In this document: in pieces, positions 39,067 through 46,838 of the stretch
Position numbering within the stretch: position 1 is the stretch's first letter
Layout of the letters: every line of letters begins with the position of its first letter
Assembly: GCF_001442805.1 (NCBI RefSeq)
Contig: NZ_CP011131.1
Span: forward strand, 3,720,001 to 3,784,000
Direction of reading: 5' to 3'
Source of the DNA: Lysobacter gummosus
GTDB taxonomy: Bacteria > Pseudomonadota > Gammaproteobacteria > Xanthomonadales > Xanthomonadaceae
Length of the DNA stretch: 64,000 nt
Made by a program: the position numbers and the translations under genes
Notes under the pieces: generated by a model
Database searches by the model: none
What the model was told of the DNA's origin: nothing
What the model saw: the letters and a program-made list of their open reading frames with translations, nothing else

Positions 39067-40920
39067 ATGACCGCTTCCTCGCTCCGCCCGCGACACCCGC
39101 GCGCCCGCGCGCGCTCGACCGTCTCCTTCCTCAGCCTCGCCCTCGCCGCCGCGCTGAGCCTGTCGGCGCCGGCGTTCGCCGCCGAACCGGCGCCGGCCGC
39201 GCCCAAGGTCACCGTGCAGACCAAGAGCCAGAAGCTCGACCGCCTGTACGAGCAGTACTGGGAAGAAAACCTCAAGCTCAACCCCGTGCTCGCCACCATG
39301 CAGGGCGATCCGCGCTACAACGACCAGCTGCCGAACTTCGCCACCGCCGCGTACCGCAAGCAGGACCGCGAGTTCACCCAGCGCTGGCTCAAGACGATCG
39401 AAGCGGTCGGCTCGCAAGGCCTGTCCGAGCAGGATCTGCTGAGCTACGAGATCTTCGTGCGCAGCGCCAAGATCGACCTGGAATCCGACCAGTACCCGAC
39501 CTGGCTGCTGCCGATCAACCAGTTCTACAATTTCGCCGCCAGCGTCGCCCAGTTCGGCTCCGGCACCGGCGCGCAGCCGTTCAAGACCGTGGCCGACTAC
39601 GAAAACTGGCGCGCCCGCGCCGGCCACGTGCCGGCGATCTTCGATCAGTTCATCGTCAACAGCCGCGAAGGCGTCAAGCGCGGCGTGGTCCAGCCCAAGT
39701 CGCTGATGGTCAAGGTGCTCTCGCAGCTCGACGCGCTGATCAAGGATCGCGCGGAAGACACCTTGTTCTGGAAGCCCATCGCCGGCCTGCCGGCCTCGTT
39801 CTCCGACACCGACAAGGCGCGCCTGACCGCCGAATACCGGCGCAGCATCGACGGCGAGCTGATGCCGGCCTACCGGCGTCTGCGCGACTACCTGCGCGAG
39901 GACTACATGAAGCATGCGCGCGATACCGACGGCCTGGGCGCATTGCCCAACGGCGAGGCCTGGTACGCGTTCAACGCGCGGCGCACCACCACCACGTCGA
40001 TGAGCCCGGCGCAGATCCACCAGATCGGCCTGGACGAAGTCGCGCGCATCCACGGCGAGATGGACAAGGTCATCGCCGAGCTGAAGTTCAAGGGCACGCG
40101 GCCGGAGTTCTTCAAGTTCCTGCAGACCGACCCGCGCTTCGTGTTCAAGACCGAGGACGAACTGCTGGCGCACTACCGCGGCCTGGAAGCGACCATCAAC
40201 GCGAAAGTTCCCGCGCTGTTCTCGCTGACGCCGAAGGCGCCGTTCGAAATCCGCGCGGTGGAAGCCTTCCGCGCGCAGTCGGCCGCGGGCGGCTCTTACA
40301 TGCGCCCCAGCGAAGACGGCAGCCGGCCGGGCATCTTCTACGTCAACACCTACGACCTGCCCACGCGCAAGACCTGGGACGCGGAGGATTTGTTCCTGCA
40401 CGAGGCGATCCCGGGCCATCACTTCCAGCTGGCGCTGCAGCAGGAACTCACCGACCTGCCGAAGTTCCGCCGCTTCGGCAGCGAGATGGCGTTCTCCGAA
40501 GGTTGGGGCCTGTACGCCGAATCGCTGGGCAAGGAACTGGGCGTGTACCGCAATGCCTACGACTACTTCGGCTATCTGCAGAACGAGTTGTGGCGCGCGA
40601 TCCGCCTGGTGGTGGACACCGGCCTGCACAGCAAGAACTGGACCCGCGAGCAGGTGATCGCCTACATGCTGGCCAATTCGGCCGAGAGCGAGACCCAGGC
40701 CACCGCCGAGGCCGAGCGCTACATGGCGATCCCGGGTCAGGCGCTGGCGTACAAGGTCGGCGAGCTCAAGATCATGGAGTTGCGCAAGCGCGCCGAGAAA
40801 GAACTGGGCGCGCGCTTCGACATTCGCGAATTCCATGCCGAAATGCTCAAGGACGGCTCGCTGCCGCTGGAAATCCTCGACAAGAAGATCGATCGCTGGA
40901 TCGCGGCGAAGAAAGCCTGA
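39067..40920 (+). CDS. Exported DUF885 metallopeptidase-like protein
   Basis: 617 residues with a signal peptide (basic start with several Arg, then SLALAAALSLSAPAFA-AE). The predominantly helical DUF885 fold holds the zinc motif HEAIPGHHFQLAL (HExxxGHH), with SEGWGLYAESLGKELG downstream giving a further Glu ligand. DUF885 proteins are predicted, largely uncharacterised Zn-dependent peptidases common in Xanthomonadaceae. The length is typical. The ATG at 39067 was chosen because it gives the export signal. Single gene; a hairpin follows. Confidence 0.9.
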   Translation: MTASSLRPRHPRARARSTVSFLSLALAAALSLSAPAFAAEPAPAAPKVTVQTKSQKLDRLYEQYWEENLKLNPVLATMQGDPRYNDQLPNFATAAYRKQDREFTQRWLKTIEAVGSQGLSEQDLLSYEIFVRSAKIDLESDQYPTWLLPINQFYNFAASVAQFGSGTGAQPFKTVADYENWRARAGHVPAIFDQFIVNSREGVKRGVVQPKSLMVKVLSQLDALIKDRAEDTLFWKPIAGLPASFSDTDKARLTAEYRRSIDGELMPAYRRLRDYLREDYMKHARDTDGLGALPNGEAWYAFNARRTTTTSMSPAQIHQIGLDEVARIHGEMDKVIAELKFKGTRPEFFKFLQTDPRFVFKTEDELLAHYRGLEATINAKVPALFSLTPKAPFEIRAVEAFRAQSAAGGSYMRPSEDGSRPGIFYVNTYDLPTRKTWDAEDLFLHEAIPGHHFQLALQQELTDLPKFRRFGSEMAFSEGWGLYAESLGKELGVYRNAYDYFGYLQNELWRAIRLVVDTGLHSKNWTREQVIAYMLANSAESETQATAEAERYMAIPGQALAYKVGELKIMELRKRAEKELGARFDIREFHAEMLKDGSLPLEILDKKIDRWIAAKKA

Positions 40921-40927
40921 GCCGCGC

Positions 40928-40958
40928 GGCGGCGTTCGGCCTAGGCGCGAACGCCGCC
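40928..40958 (+). terminator. Hairpin after the DUF885 gene
   Basis: GGCGGCGTTCG and CGAACGCCGCC pair perfectly around 9 bases, starting 8 bases after the stop. No T tract, so termination would be weak or Rho-assisted. Confidence 0.5.
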
Positions 40959-41374
40959 CGCGAACGCAGGGGACGATCGAAACCCGCTGCGTTTGAAAGC
41001 CCCTCCCCCGCCCAAGCGGAGAGGGGCCGAGTCGGCGCGCCGGCGGACGCCTTGGAACCTGAGTCCTCACCCGGCCAGCACCCGAAGGGGAACCGGCCGC
41101 CGCGGTTGCGGCGCCCCTCACCACCCGCACAGCATCGGCGCTACGATCAGCCGGCAGGGCACGGACAACGCGCCACCGCAGCGTCTCACGCGCCTATGAG
41201 CCTCATTGGATACCTACCGGATAGGCCGCCCAGCCACCGTCCATCCGCCCAGACCGCCGCGCTGGAGGGTACGAAGCAGAAAAAATGTGACTGAAGCCGC
41301 ATAATTAGGGGTTGCTGTGCCCACAGTCGCCGGCCCGGCCGGTGCTCGCCATCCCACTCAGCCACGGATTACGG
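40959..41374. other. Gap before the LysM-FecR gene, no gene seen
   Basis: About 415 bases. It contains a degenerate CCCCTCCCCC/GAGAGGGG repeat (about 41001-41030) like others in the window. Nearer the next gene GCATAATTAGG (about 41300-41310) is a possible -10 region; no good -35 was found. Confidence 0.3.
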
Positions 41375-43093
41375 ATGTCTCCGATTACAGCGCTCCTGTT
41401 TCCGTTCACGCCCCGCGCCCCCCGCCGCGCGACCGCGTCCCGGGTCAAGACATCCCGCCGTTTCCTCGCTCTCGCGGCCCTGCTGTTTTGCGTTTCCGGC
41501 TTTGCCCAGGCGCAGGACTGGAGCTATCGCGTGCGCCCCGGCGACACCTTGTGGGACCTGGGCGCGCGCCATCTGAAAGCCGGCATCAACTGGCGCCGGC
41601 TGCAGGAACACAACCGCATCGTCGATCCCTATCACCTGCCGCCGGGCACCAGCATGCGCTTTCCGATCGGCTGGCTGCGGATCGAGCCGGCCAAGGCGCG
41701 GGTGGTGGCGGTGCGCGGCGCGGTCAATGTGCTCGCCACCGATAAAACGCCGGGAGTGTTGGTCAGCGAAGGCATGCGCATCGGCATCGGCAGCCGCCTG
41801 GAAACCGGGCCCGGCGCCAGCGCGACCCTGGAATTCGCCGACGGCTCGCGGCTGATGGTCCAGGACAACAGCCGCGTGGTGTTCGACGAACTCAGCAGCT
41901 ACGGCAGCACCGGCATGGTCGATACGCGCATGCGCCTGCAGCGCGGCCGCACCAGCAACCGGGTGATCCCGGCCAAGGGCCCGGCCTCGCGCTACATCAT
42001 CGAAACCCCGTCGGCGACCTCCAGCGTGCGCGGCACCCACTTCCGGGTCAGCGCCGGCGACGCGGACGGCGGCGACACCGGCGCGATGGACGCGACCGAA
42101 GTGCTCGAAGGCAAGGTCCAGGTCGGCGCGCAGCGCGGCCAGGTGCTGGTGACCCCGGGCTTCGGCGCCGTCGCCGGCGCGGGCGCCGCGCCGTCGCAGC
42201 CGATCGAACTGCTGCCGGCGCCGGCCCTGGCGCGCGCGGCGACCCAACTCGACCAACTGCCGGCCACCGCGAGCTGGGCCGCGGTGCCCGGCGCGACCGC
42301 GTACCGGGTCGAAGTGGTGCGCGACGACGCCCCGGAAGTGCTGCTGTTCGAAAGCCGGGTGACCGACACGAACGTGCGCATCGACGACCTGCCCGCCGGC
42401 CGCCAGCGCCTGCTGGTGCGCGCGATCGCCGCCAACGGCCTGGGCGGCCGCGACAGCGCGCAAGTGTTCACCGTCAACGATCAACCGCTGCCGCCGCTGA
42501 CCATCAGCCCGATCGACGGCCAGGTTCTGCATCAGCCCAAACCGCGCTTCGAGTGGGCGCGCGCGCAGGACGCCGAGCGCACGCGCCTGCAGATCGCGCG
42601 CGACGAACACTTCGCCGAGCCGATCGCGGACATGGAAGTCGGCGGCTTGCGCGCACGCCCCGAACAGGCTCTGCAAGCGGGCAATTACTACTGGCGCGTG
42701 GCCTCGCGCGACGGCAACGGCCGCATCGGCCGTTTCGGCAACGCCTTGCCGTTCCAGATCAGCGATGCACCCGTCGATCCCGGCCTGGAACCGCCGCAGG
42801 CGGCCAAGGGCCAATTGACCTTGCGCTGGCAGAAAGGCGAGCCCGGACAGCGTTATCGTGTGCAGATATCGCGCAAGGCCGATTTCTCGCAACTGCTGTT
42901 GGAACAGGTGGTGGACGTGCCGCAGATCGAACTCAAGCGCCCCGGCGGCGGAACCTGGCATGTGCGCGTGCAGACCATCGAAGACGATGGCTACGAAGCG
43001 CCGTACGGCCCGACGCAGGAAATCCGCCTGCCCTGCCGCCTGTGCTACGCCGGCGGCGCGGCCGGCGCGGTGCTGTTGCTGCTGGCCTTATGA
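41375..43093 (+). CDS. LysM and FecR domain periplasmic protein
   Basis: 572 residues. A signal peptide (about 20-48, FLALAALLFCVSGFAQA) is followed by a LysM peptidoglycan-binding domain (about 50-98, YRVRPGDTLWDLGARHLKAG), a FecR domain (about 105-235, RLETGPGASATLEFADGSRL, TPSATSSVRGTHFRV) and repeated fibronectin-like beta domains (WAAVPGATAYRVEVV, YYWRVASRDGNGRIG), ending in a short hydrophobic tail (GAAGAVLLLLAL) that may anchor it. The ATG at 41375 is chosen over a TTG at 41312. Its stop overlaps the start of the CHASE2-GGDEF gene, so they are co-translated and probably act together. Confidence 0.88.
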   Translation: MSPITALLFPFTPRAPRRATASRVKTSRRFLALAALLFCVSGFAQAQDWSYRVRPGDTLWDLGARHLKAGINWRRLQEHNRIVDPYHLPPGTSMRFPIGWLRIEPAKARVVAVRGAVNVLATDKTPGVLVSEGMRIGIGSRLETGPGASATLEFADGSRLMVQDNSRVVFDELSSYGSTGMVDTRMRLQRGRTSNRVIPAKGPASRYIIETPSATSSVRGTHFRVSAGDADGGDTGAMDATEVLEGKVQVGAQRGQVLVTPGFGAVAGAGAAPSQPIELLPAPALARAATQLDQLPATASWAAVPGATAYRVEVVRDDAPEVLLFESRVTDTNVRIDDLPAGRQRLLVRAIAANGLGGRDSAQVFTVNDQPLPPLTISPIDGQVLHQPKPRFEWARAQDAERTRLQIARDEHFAEPIADMEVGGLRARPEQALQAGNYYWRVASRDGNGRIGRFGNALPFQISDAPVDPGLEPPQAAKGQLTLRWQKGEPGQRYRVQISRKADFSQLLLEQVVDVPQIELKRPGGGTWHVRVQTIEDDGYEAPYGPTQEIRLPCRLCYAGGAAGAVLLLLAL

Positions 43094-44745
43094 GCCCCAC
43101 CGCACTGTCCAGGCTGTTGCGTGGCGGTGCGGCCCTGTGCGCGGCCGGTCTGGCCGCGCTGCTGACCGTCAGCGGCGCGACCTGGCGCCTGGACGACTTC
43201 TTCTACGACCAGCACCTGTCGAACTGGGGCTACGCGCCCGACGACGACGTGGTGATCGTCGCCATCGACGATCGCAGCCTCAACGAACTCGGCCAGTGGC
43301 CGTGGCCGCGCGACATCCACGCGCAGGTGCTCGATCGCCTGGGCTATGCCGGCGTGCGCGGCGTCGCCCTGGACCTGGTGCTGGCCGAAGCCGACCGCAG
43401 CGGCGACGACCACGACCTCGCCCTGGCCGCCTCGATGCGCCGGCTGGGCCGCGTCGCCCTGCCGGTGACCACCGCGCCGCTGCGTCAGAACGGCCCGCCG
43501 GTGGAAGTGTTGCCGACGCCGGTGATCGCCACCGCCGCCAACACCCTGGGCCACACCGACATCGAACTCGATGCCGAAGGCACCACCCGCGGCATGTACC
43601 TCAAGGCCGGCCTCGGCGATTCGCGCTGGCCGGCGCTGGGGCTGGCCTTGATCGGCCTGGAACCGGGCGCCGCGCCCAACCCTCTGCCCGGATTGCGCCG
43701 GCCCGCGCTGGTGCAGGGCTCGCCTTACCAATGGACGCGCGACAACTACGTGCGCATCCGCTTCGCCGGCCCGCCGGGCACCTTCGGCCAGGTCTCGTAT
43801 TCCGACGTGCTCAGCGGCCAGGTGCCGGCCGAACTGCTGCGCGGGCGCTGGGTGGTGATCGGCGTGACCGCGACCGGACTGGTGCCGCGCTACCTCACGC
43901 CGATGTCCGACGACGTGCGTATGCACGGCGCCGAGTACCAGGCCAACGTCATCGAAATGCTGCTGCACAATCGCGCGATCGTGCCGCTGTCGTCGTTCTG
44001 GCAGGCGTTGCTGGCGGCGGCGATGCTGCTGGCGGTGGTGTCGCTGATGCTGCTGTCGCGCTTCCAGCGGCCGCTGCTGATCACCGGCGCGGCCGCGCTG
44101 CTGACCGCGGCCGGCAGCGTGACCGTGCTGCGTCTGGGCAATCTGTGGTTCCCGCCGGCGGCGACGATCGTGATGATCGCGCTGGCGTATCTGGCGTGGA
44201 TGGTCGGCCACCTGCGCCACTGGCGCCGCGAAGCCAACCTGGACACCCTGACCCGGCTCGGCAACCGCCGCCGTTTCGACCACGTCCTGCAGCGCGAACT
44301 GGCCAGCGCCCGCCGCACCCGCGCGCCGATGTCGCTGGCGTTGATCGACGTGGATTACTTCAAGGCCTACAACGATTCGGTGGGCCATCGCGCCGGCGAC
44401 AAACTGTTGCAGAAGATCGCCGAAATCATCGCCTCGCACGCACGCCGCCCGCGTGACCTGGCCGCGCGTTTCGGCGGCGACGAATTCGCGGTGATCCTGC
44501 CCGACACCCATGTCGAAGGCGCCGCGCGCGTGGCCGACATGATCCTGGCCGACATGCGCAAGCTCGATGCGCGCTATGGCCAGGGCGAGGATCAGAAGGT
44601 GAGTCTGAGCATCGGCTTGTACACCTGCGTTCCGGGTGTGCATACGCACGTGCGGACGTTGTTCGACGGGGCGGATGCGGCGTTGTATCGCGCCAAGGAG
44701 AACGGGCGCGATCGGCGTGAGGCGGCGCGATTGGGCGAGTTGTGA
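43090..44745 (+). CDS. CHASE2 sensor diguanylate cyclase (GGDEF)
   Basis: 551 residues. One N-terminal membrane helix leads into a periplasmic CHASE2 domain (about 30-300: WRLDDFFYDQHL, VVIVAIDDRSLNELGQWPWP, GARG-like RWVVIGVTATGL). Three membrane helices (about 310-385) follow, then a GGDEF domain (about 390-551). The catalytic GGDEF is intact at 462-466 and an RPRD inhibitory site lies at 453-456, five residues before it, so the enzyme should make c-di-GMP and be product-inhibited. Start fixed by the ATGA overlap with the LysM-FecR gene, which probably supplies its periplasmic input. Confidence 0.92.
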   Translation: MSPTALSRLLRGGAALCAAGLAALLTVSGATWRLDDFFYDQHLSNWGYAPDDDVVIVAIDDRSLNELGQWPWPRDIHAQVLDRLGYAGVRGVALDLVLAEADRSGDDHDLALAASMRRLGRVALPVTTAPLRQNGPPVEVLPTPVIATAANTLGHTDIELDAEGTTRGMYLKAGLGDSRWPALGLALIGLEPGAAPNPLPGLRRPALVQGSPYQWTRDNYVRIRFAGPPGTFGQVSYSDVLSGQVPAELLRGRWVVIGVTATGLVPRYLTPMSDDVRMHGAEYQANVIEMLLHNRAIVPLSSFWQALLAAAMLLAVVSLMLLSRFQRPLLITGAAALLTAAGSVTVLRLGNLWFPPAATIVMIALAYLAWMVGHLRHWRREANLDTLTRLGNRRRFDHVLQRELASARRTRAPMSLALIDVDYFKAYNDSVGHRAGDKLLQKIAEIIASHARRPRDLAARFGGDEFAVILPDTHVEGAARVADMILADMRKLDARYGQGEDQKVSLSIGLYTCVPGVHTHVRTLFDGADAALYRAKENGRDRREAARLGEL

Positions 44746-44840
44746 TCGGGGCTTGAGCTCGGTCTTGTTGCGCCACTGACCGATGCTGTTGCGATCGCGA
44801 CGGGCGAACCGTTGCTGGGCCTTCACTCAGCCAGGCCGTT

Positions 44841-44906
44841 GCTGCTGTGGCTGTGGCTGTGGCTGCGGCTGCGGCTGCGGCTGCGGCTGTGGCTGTGGCC
44901 GTTGCC
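44841..44906. repeat. Hexanucleotide GCTGTG/GCTGCG tandem repeat left of the IS
   Basis: About nine successive GCTGTG or GCTGCG hexamers run directly up to the left end of the IS3 element. Being a multiple of three it leaves long frames open (a poly Cys-Gly frame), which are not genes. Similar hexamer runs flank other repeats nearby (46194-46232, 46725-46752, 49027-49068). Confidence 0.75.
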
Positions 44907-44931
44907 TGAATCGCCCAGGGTTTCGTAGACA
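44907..44931. repeat. IS3 element left terminal inverted repeat
   Basis: 25 bases starting TGAATCGCCCAGG and ending GTAGACA; pairs with 46116-46140 with two mismatches. Confidence 0.92.
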
Positions 44932-44969
44932 TCTCGCAGCCATAAACTATGGCTTAAGTGGAGGTGGTT

Positions 44970-45242
44970 ATGAGCGCGAAGCGATACACCGATGAGTTCA
45001 AGATCGAAGCGGTCCGTCAGATCGTGGAGTACGGGCGGCCGGTGGCCGAAGTAGCCGAGCGCCTGGGCGTGTCGGTGCACAGCCTGTACGGCTGGCGGCG
45101 TCAGCAAGGCAAAAGCGATGTGGTTCGTCGTGTGGAAAAAGATCAGAACGCGGACGTGCGACGCCTGAAGGCAGAACTTCGGCGCGTGACTGAAGAACGA
45201 GACATCCTAAAAAAAGCCGCCGCGTACTTTGCCAAGGGGTAA
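44970..45242 (+). CDS. IS3-family transposase OrfA
   Basis: 90 residues from the ATG at 44970 (GGAGG 5 bases upstream; a GTG at 44958 is possible). It has the helix-turn-helix DNA-binding domain KRYTDEFKIEAVRQIVEYGR...VAEVAERLGVSVHSLYGWRR and a leucine-zipper helix (VRRLKAELRRVTEERDILKK). The frame ends AAAYFAKG at 45242. Seven A residues at 45209-45215 (CTA AAA AAA) allow -1 ribosomal slippage; the -1 frame is open straight into orfB, so an OrfAB fusion transposase is expected. Confidence 0.93.
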   Translation: MSAKRYTDEFKIEAVRQIVEYGRPVAEVAERLGVSVHSLYGWRRQQGKSDVVRRVEKDQNADVRRLKAELRRVTEERDILKKAAAYFAKG

Positions 45243-45244
45243 AG

Positions 45245-46111
45245 GTGAAGTACGCCTTCATGAAGCAGCACGCCGACGAGTTCGGCCTGGCCGCAATGTG
45301 CCGTGTCTTGGGCATAAACCGCAGCGGTTACTACGCTTGGCTTCACGCGCCGGCCAGTGCGCGTGCACGCGACGACCAACGTCTGTTGGGATTGATCAAG
45401 CACAGTTGGTTGGAAAGCGGCTCGATCTACGGCCATCGCAAGATCACCACGGACCTGCGCGAGTTGGGTGAAACGTGCAGCAAACACCGCGTTGCGCGTT
45501 TGATGAAGCAAGAAGGGCTGCGCGCCATGGTGGGCTACGGCCGGCGGCCGCGGCCGTTGAGCGGGCCGATCGGCGCCGTCGCCAACAACGTGCTGGCGCG
45601 TGAGTTCACAGCGCAAGAACCCAATCGGGCCTGGGTGACCGACATCACCTACATTCGCACCCACGAAGGCTTCTTGTACTTGGCCGTCGTGCTCGATCTG
45701 TTCTCCCGCAGGATCGTGGGCTGGGCCACGCGTCCAACGCAGCACTCCGATCTGGTGCTGCAGGCGCTGCTAGCGGCGGTGTGGCGACGCAAGCCCGCGC
45801 CTGGTTTGCTCTTGCACTCGGATCAAGGCAGTCAGTTCACGAGCGAAGACTGGCAGAGCTTTTTGAAGGCCCACGGCATCGTGTGCAGCATGAGCCGACG
45901 CGGTAACTGTCACGACAACGCCGCGATGGAAAGCTTCTTCCAGTTGCTCAAGCGCGAACGGGTTAAGCAACGGATCTACCATACCCATGACAAAGCACGA
46001 GGCGATGTGTTCGATTACATCGAGCTGTTCTACAACCCCAAACGACGGCACAGTTCCAACAATGGCCTGTCCCCGATAGAGTTTGAAAGGCGGTACGCAC
46101 TAAACGGCTGA
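45245..46111 (+). CDS. IS3-family transposase OrfB (DDE integrase)
   Basis: 288 residues with an rve-type DDE core. The HTH_21-like N-terminal part (YYAWLHAPASARARDD, SIYGHRKITTDL) precedes the catalytic triad: Asp in WVTDITYI, Asp in LHSDQGSQFTS and Glu in CHDNAAMESFF, the last two separated by 35 residues (DD35E). A GTG start 2 bases after the orfA stop is possible, but in this family the active enzyme is usually the frameshifted OrfAB. The sequence is full length with no stops. Confidence 0.94.
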   Translation: MKYAFMKQHADEFGLAAMCRVLGINRSGYYAWLHAPASARARDDQRLLGLIKHSWLESGSIYGHRKITTDLRELGETCSKHRVARLMKQEGLRAMVGYGRRPRPLSGPIGAVANNVLAREFTAQEPNRAWVTDITYIRTHEGFLYLAVVLDLFSRRIVGWATRPTQHSDLVLQALLAAVWRRKPAPGLLLHSDQGSQFTSEDWQSFLKAHGIVCSMSRRGNCHDNAAMESFFQLLKRERVKQRIYHTHDKARGDVFDYIELFYNPKRRHSSNNGLSPIEFERRYALNG

Positions 46112-46115
46112 CGAC

Positions 46116-46140
46116 TGTCTACAAAAACCTGGGCGATTCA
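46116..46140. repeat. IS3 element right terminal inverted repeat
   Basis: 25 bases beginning TGTCTAC and ending CCTGGGCGATTCA, 5 bases after the orfB stop; inverse of 44907-44931 with two mismatches. Confidence 0.92.
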
Positions 46141-46474
46141 CTTTGGACAAAGAAAGTGACCCGCCGCTCCATGGCGGAAGCTTTAGGCGTTTGATCTTGC
46201 TTTCGCTTTCGCTTTCGCTCTTGCTCTTGCTTGAGGCTTCTTTTGCTCGTCATTCCCGCGAACGCGGGAATCCAGAGCCTTTCGGGCGAGAACGCTTGAA
46301 GTCTCTGGATTCCCGCGTTCGCGGGAATGACGGTAGGGGGAGTGCGCAGGTCTGGCTGTTTTGATCAGGGACTTCCGTTTCCTTAGAAGCCCTAGAAGCC
46401 CTAGAAGCCACAAGCAAGATCAAACGCTAAACGCTTCCGCCATAGAGCGGCGGGTCACTTTCTTTGTCCAAAGC
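46141..46474. repeat. Nested inverted repeat: 62-bp outer arms around a 'CATTCCCGCG' palindrome
   Basis: Outer arms 46141-46202 and 46412-46473 are reverse complements with about four mismatches (start CTTTGGACAAAGAAAGTGAC). Inside lie a pyrimidine-rich hexamer run (46194-46232), a second inverted repeat at 46248-46332 built on GTCATTCCCGCGAACGCGGG (each half is itself a palindrome) and three copies of a 9-mer CCTAGAAGC (46382-46409). No protein is supported. The layout looks like a non-autonomous mobile or recombinogenic palindrome, with the IS3 element joined to its left tip. Confidence 0.85.
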
Positions 46475-46760
46475 CACAAAGAAAGTAACCAAAGAAAGGG
46501 CTTTAGCTGTTTCGAGTCAAAAGCCACGAGTGCGTAGCTTGCGCAGGCAGGTCCCGCAGTGGGCATCCTGCCCACGGCGGGACCCGGCGCACGTCCATGT
46601 GCGCCGCCCTCCGGGTGCCCCTGGTCTCGCGAGTAACAAGCCGCGCCCAGCAACGACAAAGGCAAAGGCACAGCACAGCCGAGCAAAGCAAAATCTCGGC
46701 AACAGCAACAACAGCGGCGACGACGACAGCGATGGCGATGGCGATGGCGATCAGCAGCAT
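46475..46760. repeat. Dispersed Lysobacter-type repeat and hexamer tract
   Basis: Continues from the right outer arm with CACAAAGAAAGTAACC, then palindromes such as GTCCCGCAGTGGGCATCCTG / CCCACGGCGGGAC and GGCGCACGTCCATGTGCGCC, then CGCCCAGCAACGACAAAGGC, AAAATCTCGGCAACAGC and GCGATG hexamers. The AAAATCTCGGCAAC and CGCCCAGCAAC blocks recur at 48980-49035, so both stretches belong to one repeat family. Frames here look protein-like only by composition. Confidence 0.6.
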
Positions 46761-46783
46761 CGGCCAGCCGACGAAACCACAAA

Positions 46784-46813
46784 CAAAAAAGGCCGGCAAA
46801 GCCGGCCTTTTTC
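46784..46813 (-). terminator. Terminator after rhlE
   Basis: GGCCGGC/GCCGGCC stem with a 3-base loop, flanked by AAAAAA and TTTTT, so able to work in both directions; 25 bases past the helicase stop. Confidence 0.88.
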
Positions 46814-46838
46814 TTCAGTCTGGATCAGCGCCGATCAA

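Larger units (their letters stand above)
44907..46140 (+). mobile_element. Complete IS3-family insertion sequence (1234 bp)
   Basis: Bounded by 25-bp terminal inverted repeats (44907-44931 and 46116-46140; 23 of 25 identical, starting TGAATCGCCCAGG) with the TG...CA ends of the family. It carries orfA and orfB with the typical A7 slippery site between them. All catalytic motifs are intact, so it may be active. The flanking bases (GTTGCC left, CTTTGG right) show no 3-5 bp target duplication. The right end abuts a large inverted repeat whose expected left extension is missing, implying deletion or recombination after insertion. Confidence 0.93.

Noticed and set aside
44783..44995. Plus-strand frame with a poly Cys-Gly stretch
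   Set aside because: Produced by the GCTGTG/GCTGCG hexamer repeat, which is a multiple of three; it runs into the IS end.
46248..46332. Possible CRISPR-like repeat (GTCATTCCCGCG units)
   Set aside because: The units are inverted palindromes of a known dispersed type, not direct repeats with regular unique spacers, and there are no cas genes.
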